The notes under the pieces were generated by a model that saw only the letters and a list, made by a program, of their open reading frames with translations, had not been told where the DNA came from and searched no databases. Made by a program: the position numbers and the translations under genes. A stretch of 64,000 nt of DNA, taken from NCBI RefSeq assembly GCF_002564025.1, contig NZ_PDJH01000001.1, positions 2,604,001-2,668,000 of the forward strand. Reading direction: 5' to 3'. This document shows positions 54,453-63,038 of this stretch, in pieces; position 1 is the first letter of the stretch; the number at the start of each line of letters is the position of its first letter. The DNA is from Flavimobilis soli (GTDB taxonomy: Bacteria; Actinomycetota; Actinomycetes; Actinomycetales; Cellulomonadaceae).

Positions 54453-55814
54453 GTGCTAGCCGACTGGCTGATGATCCTGCTCGGTGTCGCCCTCACGGCT
54501 GGCACCGCAGTCTTCGTGGCGAGCGAGTTCGCGCTCGTCACCCTCGACCCCGGAGTCATCGAGGGGGACCCGGACGCCGCGGACGGCGAGCCAGCACCGC
54601 AGCTCGACCGCCGCACGCGCTCGGTCGTCCGTGCCCTGCACGAGCTGTCGACAGAGCTGTCGAGCGCGCAGGTCGGCATCACGATGACGACGATCCTCCT
54701 CGGGTACACGGCCCAGCCCGCGCTCACGCGCATCTTCGAGAAGGTCCTGGAGAACCAGGCCTGGGCGACGGCGGCAGGCTCCGCGCTCGCGGTCACGCTG
54801 ACCCTCGTCCTGGTCAACGTCTTCTCGATGCTCTTCGGTGAGCTCATCCCCAAGAACTTCGCGCTCAGCCGGCCGCTCGAGACGGCACGCCTCGCCGTCC
54901 CGCTCCAGCGTGCGTTCACGAAGGCGCTGCGGCCTGTGATCGTCGTCCTCAACGGCTCCGCGAACGCGCTCCTGCGGCGCATGGGCATCGAACCGCGCGA
55001 GGAGCTCTCGGGGGCGCGGTCGGCGCCCGAGCTCGCGGCGCTCGTGCGCCGCTCGGCCGAGCAGGGGACGCTCGAGGCGTCGACGGCGCGCCTGCTGACG
55101 AACTCGCTCGAGCTCGAGTCCCTCACGGCGGTCGACGTCATGACGGACCGCACGCGTCTCGCCGTCGTGGGCCGCGACGAGTCGGCGGCGCACGTCGTCG
55201 CGCTCGCGCGCCGCACCGGCCACTCGCGCTTCCCGGTCATCGGTGACTCGCGCGACGACATCATCGGGTTCGTGCACCTTCGCCGCGCGGTCGCGGTTCC
55301 GCGCGAGCGTCGGGGCGACGTCCCGGTCGTCGCGCTCATGGTCGAGGCGCCGACGGTCCCCGAGACGGTCCGGCTCGGGCCGCTCCTCGTCACGCTGCGC
55401 GGCCTCGGGCTGCAGATGGCCGTCGTGCTCGACGAGTACGGCGGCACGTCCGGCGTCGTGACGCTCGAGGACGTCGTCGAGGAGCTCGTCGGGGAGGTCG
55501 CCGACGAGCACGACACACGACGCGTCGGCGCGGCGCGGCAGACCGACGGGTCCTGGACGCTCCCGGGGCTCCTGCGACCCGACGAGCTCACGGAGGCCAC
55601 CGGGCTCTCGGTACCCGACTCGCCCGCCTACGAGACTCTCGGAGGCCTCGTGATGGCGCGTCTGGGCCGCGTGCCCGAGGTGGGGGACACGGTCCTCGTG
55701 GGCGACGTCCTGCTCACGGTCGTCGCGATGCAGGGCAGGCGGGTGGACCGCCTGCGGCTCGAGCAGACGAACGAGGCGTCCGACGGCGACGACAGCACGG
55801 AGGTGGAGCGATGA
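54453..55814 (+). CDS. CNNM/CBS-domain hemolysin family protein
   Basis: A 453-residue membrane protein: a DUF21/CNNM transmembrane domain (MILLGVALTAGTAVFVASEF, TTILLGYTAQPALTRIFEKV, VTLTLVLVNVFSMLFGELIP, with the conserved P-K-N after it), two CBS motifs (AVDVMTDRTRL, GHSRFPVIG, DDIIGFVHLRRA) and a C-terminal transporter-associated domain starting after VVLDEYGGTSGVVTLEDVVE. Relatives such as CorC/YhdP handle Mg2+ or Co2+ export. GTG 54453 starts at the hydrophobic domain; the upstream frame is not homologous. The stop overlaps the next CNNM gene by four bases. Confidence 0.88.
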   Translation: MLADWLMILLGVALTAGTAVFVASEFALVTLDPGVIEGDPDAADGEPAPQLDRRTRSVVRALHELSTELSSAQVGITMTTILLGYTAQPALTRIFEKVLENQAWATAAGSALAVTLTLVLVNVFSMLFGELIPKNFALSRPLETARLAVPLQRAFTKALRPVIVVLNGSANALLRRMGIEPREELSGARSAPELAALVRRSAEQGTLEASTARLLTNSLELESLTAVDVMTDRTRLAVVGRDESAAHVVALARRTGHSRFPVIGDSRDDIIGFVHLRRAVAVPRERRGDVPVVALMVEAPTVPETVRLGPLLVTLRGLGLQMAVVLDEYGGTSGVVTLEDVVEELVGEVADEHDTRRVGAARQTDGSWTLPGLLRPDELTEATGLSVPDSPAYETLGGLVMARLGRVPEVGDTVLVGDVLLTVVAMQGRRVDRLRLEQTNEASDGDDSTEVER

Positions 55815-56869
55815 GCACGGGAACCGCACTCGTCGTCGGCCTGGTGCTGCTGTTCGCGAACGCCTTCTTCGTCGGCGCGGAGTTCGCGGTCCTCTCCGCG
55901 CGGCGCAGCTCGATCGAGCCGCTCGCCGAGGCGGGCGACCGCAGGGCCAAGACCGTCCTGTGGGCCATGGAGCACGTCTCGCTGATGCTCGCCGCCGCCC
56001 AGCTCGGCGTGACGGTCTGCTCGATCGGGCTCGGTGTCGTCGCCGAGCCTGCCATCGCGCACCTCATCGAGGTCCCGCTGCACGCCGCCGGCGTCCCCGA
56101 CGGGTGGCAGCACCCGATCGCGCTCGTCGTCGCGCTGTCGATCGTCGTCTACCTGCACGTCGTGCTCGGCGAGATGGTGCCCAAGAACATGGCTGTGTCC
56201 GGGCCGGACAAGGCGGTCATGTGGTTCGGCCCGCCGCTCGTGTGGGTCGGACGCGTCCTCAAGCCCGTCATCGTCGTCCTCAACTGGATCGCCAACCACG
56301 TGGTGCGGCTGTCCGGCGTCGACCCGAAGGACGAGGTCGCGTCCGCGTTCACCGCCTCCGAGGTCCAGTCGATCGTGCTGCGCTCCCAGAAGGAGGGGGT
56401 GCTCGCCGACGAGCAGGGGCTGCTCTCCGGAGCGATCGAGTTCTCCGAGCGGCTGGCCGGCGAGGTGATGGTGCCGCTCGACGACCTCGTGACGATCGCG
56501 CCCGACGCGACCCCGGACGACGTCGAAGGTCTCGTGGCCCGCACCGGCTTCTCCCGCTTCCCCGTGGCGGTCACGGGCGCGAGCGGGGAGCCGCGCCCGC
56601 GCGTCGTCGGCTACCTGCACCTCAAGGACGTGCTCTACGCGCACGGGCCCGAGCGTTCAGTCCCGGTGCCGAGCTGGCGGGTGCGCGCGCTCGCGGGCGT
56701 CGGGCCGGGCGACGAGATCGAGGACGTTCTCGCCGCGATGCAGCGGTCCGGGGCGCATCTCGCGATCGTCGAGCAGGGCGGGGTGCAGCAGGGGGTCGTC
56801 TTCCTCGAGGACATCCTCGAGGAGCTCGTCGGCGAGGTCCGGGACGCGATGCAGCGACGGGGGATCTGA
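55811..56869 (+). CDS. CNNM/CBS-domain hemolysin family protein, partner copy
   Basis: A 352-residue paralogue of the preceding protein: a CNNM domain (LVVGLVLLFANAFFVGAEFA, QLGVTVCSIGLGVVAEPAIA, IVVYLHVVLGEMVPKNMAVS), CBS pair (GEVMVPLDDLVTI, TGFSRFPVAV, RVVGYLHLKDVLY) and a late HLAIVEQGG with QQGVVFLEDILEELVGEV. It ends right after the CBS domains and lacks the C-terminal transporter-associated domain of its partner. The pair is translationally coupled (ATGA), which suggests a heteromeric metal transporter or regulator. Confidence 0.87.
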   Translation: MSTGTALVVGLVLLFANAFFVGAEFAVLSARRSSIEPLAEAGDRRAKTVLWAMEHVSLMLAAAQLGVTVCSIGLGVVAEPAIAHLIEVPLHAAGVPDGWQHPIALVVALSIVVYLHVVLGEMVPKNMAVSGPDKAVMWFGPPLVWVGRVLKPVIVVLNWIANHVVRLSGVDPKDEVASAFTASEVQSIVLRSQKEGVLADEQGLLSGAIEFSERLAGEVMVPLDDLVTIAPDATPDDVEGLVARTGFSRFPVAVTGASGEPRPRVVGYLHLKDVLYAHGPERSVPVPSWRVRALAGVGPGDEIEDVLAAMQRSGAHLAIVEQGGVQQGVVFLEDILEELVGEVRDAMQRRGI

Positions 56870-56928
56870 GGCGCAACCTGCGACGAGTGACGACAAATGA
56901 GACATACGTCGTACTTTTGGCGGGTCCC

Positions 56929-57020
56929 TTGGATATGGACCCTCGGGGACGTTATGGTTCCGTTATCGTCCGCGAGGTGAACGAACGATCCCGTCCTGCC
57001 GAGACACATATGACAGGACG
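56929..57020 (+). promoter_or_regulatory. promoter and leader hairpin of the M15 peptidase gene
   Basis: TTGGAT (56929-56934), an 18-base spacer and TATGGT (56953-56958) form a fair promoter. Further down the leader is a seven-pair hairpin, CGTCCTG/CAGGACG (56992-56998 with 57014-57020). An upstream repeat, GGGTCC/GGACCC (56922-56927 with 56937-56942), overlaps the -35. The leader is about 120 bases. I saw no ydaO-type c-di-AMP riboswitch signature. Confidence 0.4.
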
Positions 57021-57085
57021 CCTCTGTGCCCGTCCAGCCTCGGCTGACGGCACGAGCGGCAGCAGGTAGAGAGCGAGGAGGTGTG

Positions 57086-58582
57086 ATGGAGTCGCAGGAC
57101 CAGGCCACGGCGCCGAACCTCCAGACGCGCCGCGCACGCCGCGAAGCGGCCCTCGCAGCCCTCGAAGCCTCCACGCACCGCACCACCGCCCACCCGGACA
57201 GCTCCATCCCCGGGGCCGTCCGCACCCCGGCCCCTCACGTCGCGCCGACGCGTCCCGACGGCACGGTCCCGCCGGCCCTCGGCACGCACCGCGAGACGAC
57301 CGTGTCGCCGCTGCGCCCGACGACGGAGTCCCGGGTCTCCGGGCCGGCCCCCCACGGCACGCTCGGCCGTCCCGTGCGTCACGCCTCCGCGCCCCACGCC
57401 ACCTCGCCGTCCGTCGTCGCTGACCCGGCGAGCCTCGCGCGGCTCGCCGCGTTCAGCGAGATCGCCGAGCTGCGCCGCACGAGCGAGAACCGTGCCCGGG
57501 GCGTCGCGCCCACGGCCCACGGCTCCGCGCCGCGCACGCCTGCCGCGACCGTCCGCCCGGCACCCGCCATGCGCCCTGCGCCCCCGCAGCCCGTCGTCGT
57601 CCCGTCGGTCGAGCCGGACGAGCGCCCCGCAGCCGTCGCCCCCGTGGTGCCGCCGCGCACCTCTGTTCCCCAGTTGCCCGTCGTCGCGGCCGTCCCGGCG
57701 CCGCCCGTCCCGGCTGCTCCTGCTGCTCCCGAGGTCGCCGCTCCGACCGTGACCGAGCCGGCGACTGCCCCGGTCCCGACGCCGCACGCGCCGATGAGCC
57801 GCCGCGCGATGGTCGAGGCGCGTCGCGCCGCTGCGGGCAAGAAGCCGCGCTCCGGTTCGTCGTTCGTCCGTCCTGGTGGTCGCGCGCACAAGGGTGGCTG
57901 GGTAGCCCGTGCCGGCGTCCTCGCGGCGCTCGGCATCACGACGATCGCCGTCCCGCTCGCCAACGCGTCGAACGACGGCGCTTCCGCCTCGGTCGTCCCG
58001 GCCATCGCCGAAGGGCGCAGCACTCTCGAGGTCATCACGTCGAGCTCGGGCTCCGCGGCTGTCACCGACGCGGCGATCGTCGCCGAGGGGGACACCCTCG
58101 CTGGCCGTGACGCGGCGGTCGCCTCGCGTGGCTCGGCCCGTGACATGCTCGCCGGCTGCGACCTGAGCCAGTCCGTGCGCAGCGCGAACGGTCGTCTGAG
58201 CAGCGACGAGCTGTGCGACCTGACGCAGCAGGGACACAAGCTCCAGCCGTTCGCCGCGGTCGCGTTCGACGCCCTCAACGAGGCGTACCGCGCGAAGTTC
58301 GGCAACGACATCTGCCTGACGGACTCGTACCGCAGCCTCCAGGGCCAGTACTCGGTCGCGCGCACCAAGCCAGGCCTCTCGGCGCGCCCCGGCACCTCGC
58401 AGCACGGGCTCGGCCTCGCGGTCGACATGTGCAAGTCCGCGTACTCGTCGACCGCGCACTGGAACTGGCTCAAGGCGAACGGCCCGACGTACGGCTGGGA
58501 CAACCCCGCGTGGGCCCGGGCTGGCGGCTCCGGCAAGTACGAGCCGTGGCACTGGGAGTACTTCCCGCTCGTCGAGTACTGA
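57086..58582 (+). CDS. M15 family D-alanyl-D-alanine carboxypeptidase-like protein
   Basis: A 498-residue protein. About 270 disordered, Pro/Ala-rich cytoplasmic residues lead to one membrane helix (VARAGVLAALGITTIAVPLA) and then a C-terminal M15/VanY-type zinc peptidase domain: FGNDICLTDSYRSLQGQYSV, the SxHxxGxAxD motif as SQHGLGLAVDMC, and the final EPWHWEY with a zinc His. It probably trims D-Ala from peptidoglycan stem peptides outside the cell. ATG 57086 has GAGGAGG four bases upstream; a GTG 20 codons earlier lacks a ribosome site. The very long cytoplasmic tail is unusual and may bind partners. Confidence 0.85.
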   Translation: MESQDQATAPNLQTRRARREAALAALEASTHRTTAHPDSSIPGAVRTPAPHVAPTRPDGTVPPALGTHRETTVSPLRPTTESRVSGPAPHGTLGRPVRHASAPHATSPSVVADPASLARLAAFSEIAELRRTSENRARGVAPTAHGSAPRTPAATVRPAPAMRPAPPQPVVVPSVEPDERPAAVAPVVPPRTSVPQLPVVAAVPAPPVPAAPAAPEVAAPTVTEPATAPVPTPHAPMSRRAMVEARRAAAGKKPRSGSSFVRPGGRAHKGGWVARAGVLAALGITTIAVPLANASNDGASASVVPAIAEGRSTLEVITSSSGSAAVTDAAIVAEGDTLAGRDAAVASRGSARDMLAGCDLSQSVRSANGRLSSDELCDLTQQGHKLQPFAAVAFDALNEAYRAKFGNDICLTDSYRSLQGQYSVARTKPGLSARPGTSQHGLGLAVDMCKSAYSSTAHWNWLKANGPTYGWDNPAWARAGGSGKYEPWHWEYFPLVEY

Positions 58583-58596
58583 GCGACCTGAACCTC

Positions 58597-58632
58597 ACGA
58601 GAGGTCCCGCCCGTCCGGGCGGGGCCTCTCGT
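58597..58632 (+). terminator. terminator after the M15 peptidase gene
   Basis: A 16-base stem (58597-58612 with 58617-58632, one G-U pair) with a four-base loop, 15 bases after the stop. Confidence 0.88.
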
Positions 58633-58753
58633 CGTCGCGGAGCGCGTCGCCGCCTTGGCGTGGGGCGTGCCACGGGCACCTGCCCGGGCCGGGGAGCGAC
58701 GCCGTCGTGCCGGGGAGGGGACACCGCGGTGCGCCACCCCACCCCAGGTACGC

Positions 58754-58786
58754 CGAAGGCGCCCCGTCGTCGACGGGGCGCCTTCG
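58754..58786 (-). terminator. terminator after adhE
   Basis: Perfect inverted repeat 58754-58769 with 58771-58786 (about 14 usable pairs), 12 bases past the adhE stop on the minus strand. Bases 58633-58753 between the two terminators show nothing. Confidence 0.85.
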
Positions 58787-58798
58787 GGTTCGTGCGGT

Positions 58799-61552
58799 CT
58801 ACTTCTTGGTGGTCTTGCGCGGCGTCTTGGCCTTCGGGGCCTCGTCGGAGCCGCTCTCGACCGCGGCAGCGGTCACGGCGCGGCGACCGGCGCGGACCTC
58901 CTCGAACGAGGTGCCGTAGTACGCGGCCTCCATGAGGGTCTTCATGTCCTCGAGCATCGGCATGCGCGGGTTGGCCGGCGCGCACTGGTCCTCGTAGGCA
59001 CCCATGGCGAGCTTGTCGAGGCTGCCGATGAAGTCCTCCTCGGCGACACCCTGCGCCTGGAACGAGCGCGGGATGCCGACCTTGTCGCGGAGCTCCTCGA
59101 CGGCGCGGGCGTACGACTCGACGCCCTCTTCCGGGGTGCTGGCCGGGAGGCCGAGGTGCTTGGCGATCTCCTGGAAGCGCTCCGGGGCGACGTAGTGCTC
59201 GTACTTCGGCCAGCTCGTGAGCTTGGTCGGGACCGTGCCGTTGTAGCGGATCACGTGAGGCAGGTACGTCGCGTTGGTGCGTCCGTGGATCAGGTGGAAC
59301 GTCGACCCGGTGACGTGCGCCATCGCGTGCACGATGCCGAGGAACGCGTTGCCGAACGCCATGCCGGCGATCGTCGCGGCGTTGTGCATCTTCTCGCGCG
59401 CCTTGACCGTGCGCTCGTCGGTGGCGCCCGGGCCGCCGACGACCGACGCCTCGATGTTCTCGAAGATCAGCTTGATCGCGTGGAGGCACAGGCCGTCGGT
59501 GTAGTCGTTCGCGTAGACGGACACGTACGCCTCGGTCGCGTGCGTCAGGGCGTCGAAACCCGAGTCGGCAGCGAGGAAGCCGGGCATCATCGCGGTCAGG
59601 GCCGGGTCGACGATCGCGACGGTCGGCGTGAGCGCGTAGTCCGCGAGCGGGTACTTCTTCCCGGACTCCTGGTCGGTGATGACCGCGAACGGCGTCATCT
59701 CCGAACCGGTACCCGAGGTGGTCGGGATGCAGACGAGCTTCGCCTTGTCACCGAGCTCCGGGAACTTGAACGCGCGCTTGCGGACGTCGAAGAACTTCTC
59801 CTTCATGTCGGCGAAGTTGATCTCCGGGTGCTCGTAGAGCAGCCACATGACCTTGGCCGCGTCCATGGGCGAGCCGCCACCGAGCGCGATGATCGTGTCC
59901 GGGGCGAACTGACGCATGAGCTCGGCGCCGTGCTGGACCGAGTCGACCGTCGGCTCGGGCTTGACGTCGTCGATGATCTGCAGCGCGATGCGCTCGCCGC
60001 GGCGGTTGAGCACGTCGAGGATCTTGTCGACGAAGCCGAGACGGGTCATGGTCGTGTCGGTGACGATCGTGACGCGCTCGATGCCGCGCATGTCGGTGAG
60101 GTACCGGATCGCGTTCGGCTCGAAGTACGTCTTCGCGGGGACCTTGAACCACTGCAAGTTGTTGTTCCTCCGCCCGATGCGCTTGATGTTGACGAGGTTG
60201 ATCGCGGACACGTTGTTCGAGACGGAGTTGTGGCCGTACGAGCCGCAGCCGAGCGTGAGCGACGGGATGAACGCGTTGTAGATGTCACCGATGCCGCCCA
60301 GCGAGGACGGGGCGTTGGTGATGATGCGGACCGCCTTGATGCGGGACCCGAACTCGTCGATGATCTGCTTGTTCTCGGAGTGGATCGAGCCGGAGTGGCC
60401 CAGACCGTCGAACTCGACCATCTGCTCGGAGAGGCGGATGCCCTCCTCGGCGCCGTCGGCGCGCAGCACGGCGAGCACGGGGCACAGCTTCTCGCGGGTC
60501 AACGGCTCGTTCGGCCCGACCTCGGAGACCTCGGCGAGGATGATCGACGTCTCCTCGGGGACCGAGAAGCCCGCCTTCTCGGCGATCCACTGCGGCGTCT
60601 GGCCGACGACCGTCGGGTTGAGCTTCGCCCCGGCGCAGTTCTCGCCGCCGGCGGTCACGCCGAAGATGAACTCCTCGAGCATGGCCTTCTCGGCGGGGGT
60701 GGCGCGGTACGCGTGCAGCTTGGCGAACTCGGCCATGGCCTCGTCGTAGATGGGCGCGTCGAGGATGACGGCCTGCTCGGAGGCGCAGATCATGCCGTTG
60801 TCGAAGGCCTTGGAGAGGACGACGTCGTTGACGGCGCGCTTGAGCTTGGCGGAGCGCTCGATGAAGGCGGGGACGTTGCCCGCGCCGACGCCGAGGGCCG
60901 GCTTGCCGCACGAGTAGGCGGCGCGGACCATCGCGTTACCACCGGTCGCGAGGATGAGCGCGATGCCGTGGTGGTTCATGAGGAGGTTGGTGGCCTCGAG
61001 GGACGGCTCCTCGATCCACTGGATGCAGTTCTCGGGGGCGCCAGCGGCGATCGCTGCGTCGCGCACGACCTTGGCGGCGGCGACGGAGCACTGCTGCGCG
61101 CTCGGGTGGAAGCCGAAGACGATCGGGTTGCGGGTCTTGAGCGCGATGAGCGCCTTGAAGATCGCGGTCGAGGTCGGGTTGGTGACCGGCGTGACGCCGC
61201 AGATGACACCGACAGGCTCGGCGATCTCGGTGATGCCCGTGATCTCGTCGCGGTTGATGACGCCGACGGTGCGCAGGCTCTGCATCGAGTTCGTGACGTG
61301 CTCGCACGCGAAGATGTTCTTCACGGCCTTGTCCTCGAAGACACCGCGGCCGGTCTCGGCGACGGCCTTGACCGCGAGCTCGCCGTGCTCGGAGAGGGCG
61401 GCGACGGAGGCCTTCTTGACGATGTGGTCGACCTGCTCCTGGTCGAGCTTGAGGAAGGCGGTCAGCGCCTCCTGGCCGCGGGCGACGAGCTCGTCGATCT
61501 TCGCGGCGACCGACGACTGCTCGGCGGCGGGCGTGGCCTGGGTGGTACTCAT
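58799..61552 (-). CDS. adhE: bifunctional acetaldehyde-CoA/alcohol dehydrogenase
   Basis: A 917-residue AdhE, which reduces acetyl-CoA through acetaldehyde to ethanol and regenerates NAD+ during fermentation. The N-terminal aldehyde dehydrogenase half has EPVGVICGVTPVTNPTSTAI, LGVGAGNVPAFIERSA and the catalytic Cys in NGMICASEQAVI. The C-terminal iron alcohol dehydrogenase half has ALGGGSPMDAAKVMWLLYEH and metal ligands in DALTHATEAYVS and GIVHAMAHVTG. ATG 61552 has AAGGGG seven bases upstream. A Rex-like operator overlaps the promoter, so expression should rise when NADH is high. The last 25 residues are basic and Ala-rich, an unusual tail. Confidence 0.97.
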   Translation of the reverse strand: MSTTQATPAAEQSSVAAKIDELVARGQEALTAFLKLDQEQVDHIVKKASVAALSEHGELAVKAVAETGRGVFEDKAVKNIFACEHVTNSMQSLRTVGVINRDEITGITEIAEPVGVICGVTPVTNPTSTAIFKALIALKTRNPIVFGFHPSAQQCSVAAAKVVRDAAIAAGAPENCIQWIEEPSLEATNLLMNHHGIALILATGGNAMVRAAYSCGKPALGVGAGNVPAFIERSAKLKRAVNDVVLSKAFDNGMICASEQAVILDAPIYDEAMAEFAKLHAYRATPAEKAMLEEFIFGVTAGGENCAGAKLNPTVVGQTPQWIAEKAGFSVPEETSIILAEVSEVGPNEPLTREKLCPVLAVLRADGAEEGIRLSEQMVEFDGLGHSGSIHSENKQIIDEFGSRIKAVRIITNAPSSLGGIGDIYNAFIPSLTLGCGSYGHNSVSNNVSAINLVNIKRIGRRNNNLQWFKVPAKTYFEPNAIRYLTDMRGIERVTIVTDTTMTRLGFVDKILDVLNRRGERIALQIIDDVKPEPTVDSVQHGAELMRQFAPDTIIALGGGSPMDAAKVMWLLYEHPEINFADMKEKFFDVRKRAFKFPELGDKAKLVCIPTTSGTGSEMTPFAVITDQESGKKYPLADYALTPTVAIVDPALTAMMPGFLAADSGFDALTHATEAYVSVYANDYTDGLCLHAIKLIFENIEASVVGGPGATDERTVKAREKMHNAATIAGMAFGNAFLGIVHAMAHVTGSTFHLIHGRTNATYLPHVIRYNGTVPTKLTSWPKYEHYVAPERFQEIAKHLGLPASTPEEGVESYARAVEELRDKVGIPRSFQAQGVAEEDFIGSLDKLAMGAYEDQCAPANPRMPMLEDMKTLMEAAYYGTSFEEVRAGRRAVTAAAVESGSDEAPKAKTPRKTTKK

Positions 61553-61599
61553 CTGAGGTCCCCTTCGATGTCGGGTACGCGTGCCTTGTTGTGGTGCGC

Positions 61600-61622
61600 T
61601 TGTGATCTTGTGCACAAGGCTA
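61600..61622 (-). promoter_or_regulatory. Rex-like operator overlapping the adhE -10
   Basis: TTGTGA-TCTTGT-GCACAA (61600-61617) matches the Rex consensus TTGTGA-N6-TCACAA except at one base. On the minus strand the -10 TAGCCT (61617-61622) touches it, so a bound Rex dimer would cover the transcript start. Rex releases DNA when NADH/NAD+ rises. Confidence 0.7.
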
Positions 61623-61650
61623 CGGCGCATCTCGGGCCCGGTCCCATGTC

Positions 61651-61692
61651 AAAGGTCCCACCTTTTGTCCTGTATTTCCGCAGGTCAAAGGT
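61651..61692. promoter_or_regulatory. three AAAGGT half-sites upstream of adhE
   Basis: AAAGGT at 61651-61656, its inverted copy ACCTTT at 61660-61665 three bases away, and a direct copy at 61687-61692 within a repeated GTCAAAGGT (61648-61656 and 61684-61692). The spacing, upstream of the adhE -10, suits a second regulator acting on adhE. Confidence 0.4.
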
Positions 61693-61717
61693 GGTGTGGA
61701 GGCAAACGTCCCAGACG

Positions 61718-61873
61718 GGTCTAGCGCTGCTCGCCGCTGGTCCCTGCGTCACGACGTCGAACACGCTACCTCCGCGTCTACGTCGCCCAGCTGCGCCGCA
61801 AGCTCGAGACGGACCCGGCCTCGCCCCGCCACCTGCGCACCGAGCCCGGAGTGGGGTACAGGTTCGAGCCGTA
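61718..61873 (+). pseudogene. kdpE response-regulator remnant (C-terminal tail)
   Basis: From 61767 to the TAG at 61871-61873 the translation is YLRVYVAQLRRKLETDPASP followed by RHLRTEPGVGYRFEP, clearly the end of a KdpE-like winged-helix domain. Just upstream, in the frame one base off, LLAAGPCVTTSNT continues the similarity; an extra C at about 61766 breaks the frame, and residues seem lost near LLAAGP. There is no start codon, receiver domain or kdpD nearby. This is a decayed fragment that marks a rearrangement point between adhE and the arsenic genes. Confidence 0.7.
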
Positions 61874-61897
61874 GCGGTCCCTGGCGCACGGCTTCGA

Positions 61898-61931
61898 CAC
61901 CTGTCAATATAGATCGACACCGATACAGGTG
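61898..61931 (+). promoter_or_regulatory. probable ArsR operator upstream of the ars genes
   Basis: Inverted repeat CACCTGT (61898-61904) and ACAGGTG (61925-61931) around a 20-base core that contains TCAATATAGATCGACA. The AT-rich core includes a -10-like TATAGA (61909-61914). ArsR repressors bind such imperfect dyads over their own promoters, so autorepression relieved by arsenite is expected. Confidence 0.55.
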
Positions 61932-62002
61932 GGCGTTCATCGCGGCCGGCAACAACGTCGGGCGGGCGATCGCTGTCCGATCGCCACGTCCGGGAGGGCA
62001 TC

Positions 62003-63010
62003 ATGACCACGTCACGCGAGGAGTGCCCGACGAGTCCGGCTGAGGCTCACAGCATGAGCCTGGACGCCGCGACCCAGGTCTCGGCCGTCCTGAGAGCGCT
62101 GGCCGAGCCGCTCCGCCTGCGGATGCTCTCGTTCATCGCGACCGAGCCCACCGGCGAGGCTTGCGTCTGCGACATCGCGACGGTCGCCGACGTCGCTCAA
62201 CCCACCGTCTCCCATCACCTCAAGGTGCTCAAGTGCGTCGGAGTCCTGGTCTCTGAGCGGCGCGGCACCTGGGTCTACTACCGGATCGCTCCCGACCTGC
62301 GCGGCGCGGTGAGCACGCTGCTCGATGCCTTCGCCCCGGCAGTGCTCGAGATCGCCCAGGCGACCCGGAGCAGCGACGGCCTCAGCGACGTCGACGCCGT
62401 CCTCGCACGTATCGCGGGCCAGCTTGCCGCCCGCTTCGGGAACATCGACTCCGCCCTCGTCACGGCCACGGTCCGCGAGTCCTACACCGCGCTAGCGCGC
62501 AGCGCCGGGGTCCGGGCCCATCTCGTAGCGACGGCGGAACGCTTCGCCCGTCAACGCCTCGAGGACATCACCCGCACGAGCCAGCCGTCCGTGAAGGCCC
62601 CGCAGGTGCTGTTCGTCTGCGTGGCCAACGCGGGGCGCTCGCAGATCGCCGCGGAGCTCGTGCGTCAGTACGCCGGGGACGCCGTCATCGTGCGGTCAGC
62701 AGGATCGGCGCCCGCCAGCGACATCCATCCTGGCGTCCGCACGGTGCTGGCTGCCATGGGGTCCAGCGGCGACGCCTATCCCAAGCCGCTCACCGATGAC
62801 GCGGTGCGGGCGGCGGACGTCGTGGTCACCATGGGCTGCGGAGACACCTGCCCCATTCTTCCGGGGATCCGCTACGAAGACTGGGTCGTCGGCGACCCTG
62901 CCCTTGCTTCGCACGACGGGGTCATGGCCATCACCGCCCAGATCGACGCTCACGTGCGCACCCTGCTCACCTCCCTGCTCCCTGACCTCGAGCTCCCGGA
63001 CCCCCGGTGA
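62003..63010 (+). CDS. ArsR repressor fused to an ArsC-type arsenate reductase
   Basis: A 335-residue fusion. Residues about 22-120 are an ArsR winged helix with the As(III)-binding ACVCDIATVA helix and recognition helix VAQPTVSHHLKVLKCVGV. Residues about 125-190 form a three-helix module typical of actinobacterial ArsC (LARIAGQLAARFGNIDSALV, VRESYTALARSAGVRAHLVA). Residues about 197-330 are a low-molecular-weight phosphatase-type reductase with P-loop CVANAGRSQIAAEL and TMGCGDTCPILPGIRYEDW. Repressor and arsenate reductase are thus one polypeptide. ATG 62003 has GGGAGGG upstream; ATG 62054 is an alternative. It is followed closely by a second arsC. Confidence 0.88.
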   Translation: MTTSREECPTSPAEAHSMSLDAATQVSAVLRALAEPLRLRMLSFIATEPTGEACVCDIATVADVAQPTVSHHLKVLKCVGVLVSERRGTWVYYRIAPDLRGAVSTLLDAFAPAVLEIAQATRSSDGLSDVDAVLARIAGQLAARFGNIDSALVTATVRESYTALARSAGVRAHLVATAERFARQRLEDITRTSQPSVKAPQVLFVCVANAGRSQIAAELVRQYAGDAVIVRSAGSAPASDIHPGVRTVLAAMGSSGDAYPKPLTDDAVRAADVVVTMGCGDTCPILPGIRYEDWVVGDPALASHDGVMAITAQIDAHVRTLLTSLLPDLELPDPR

Positions 63011-63038
63011 GCTCTCCTACCAGCACCAGGAGATACCC

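Noticed and set aside
56870..57085. Possible ydaO/c-di-AMP riboswitch before the M15 peptidase
   Set aside because: The characteristic conserved purine-rich segments were not found; only small hairpins are present.
58655..61912. 1085-codon open frame antisense to adhE
   Set aside because: Shadow of adhE on the opposite strand, without domain content. Its last part only coincides with the kdpE remnant by frame.
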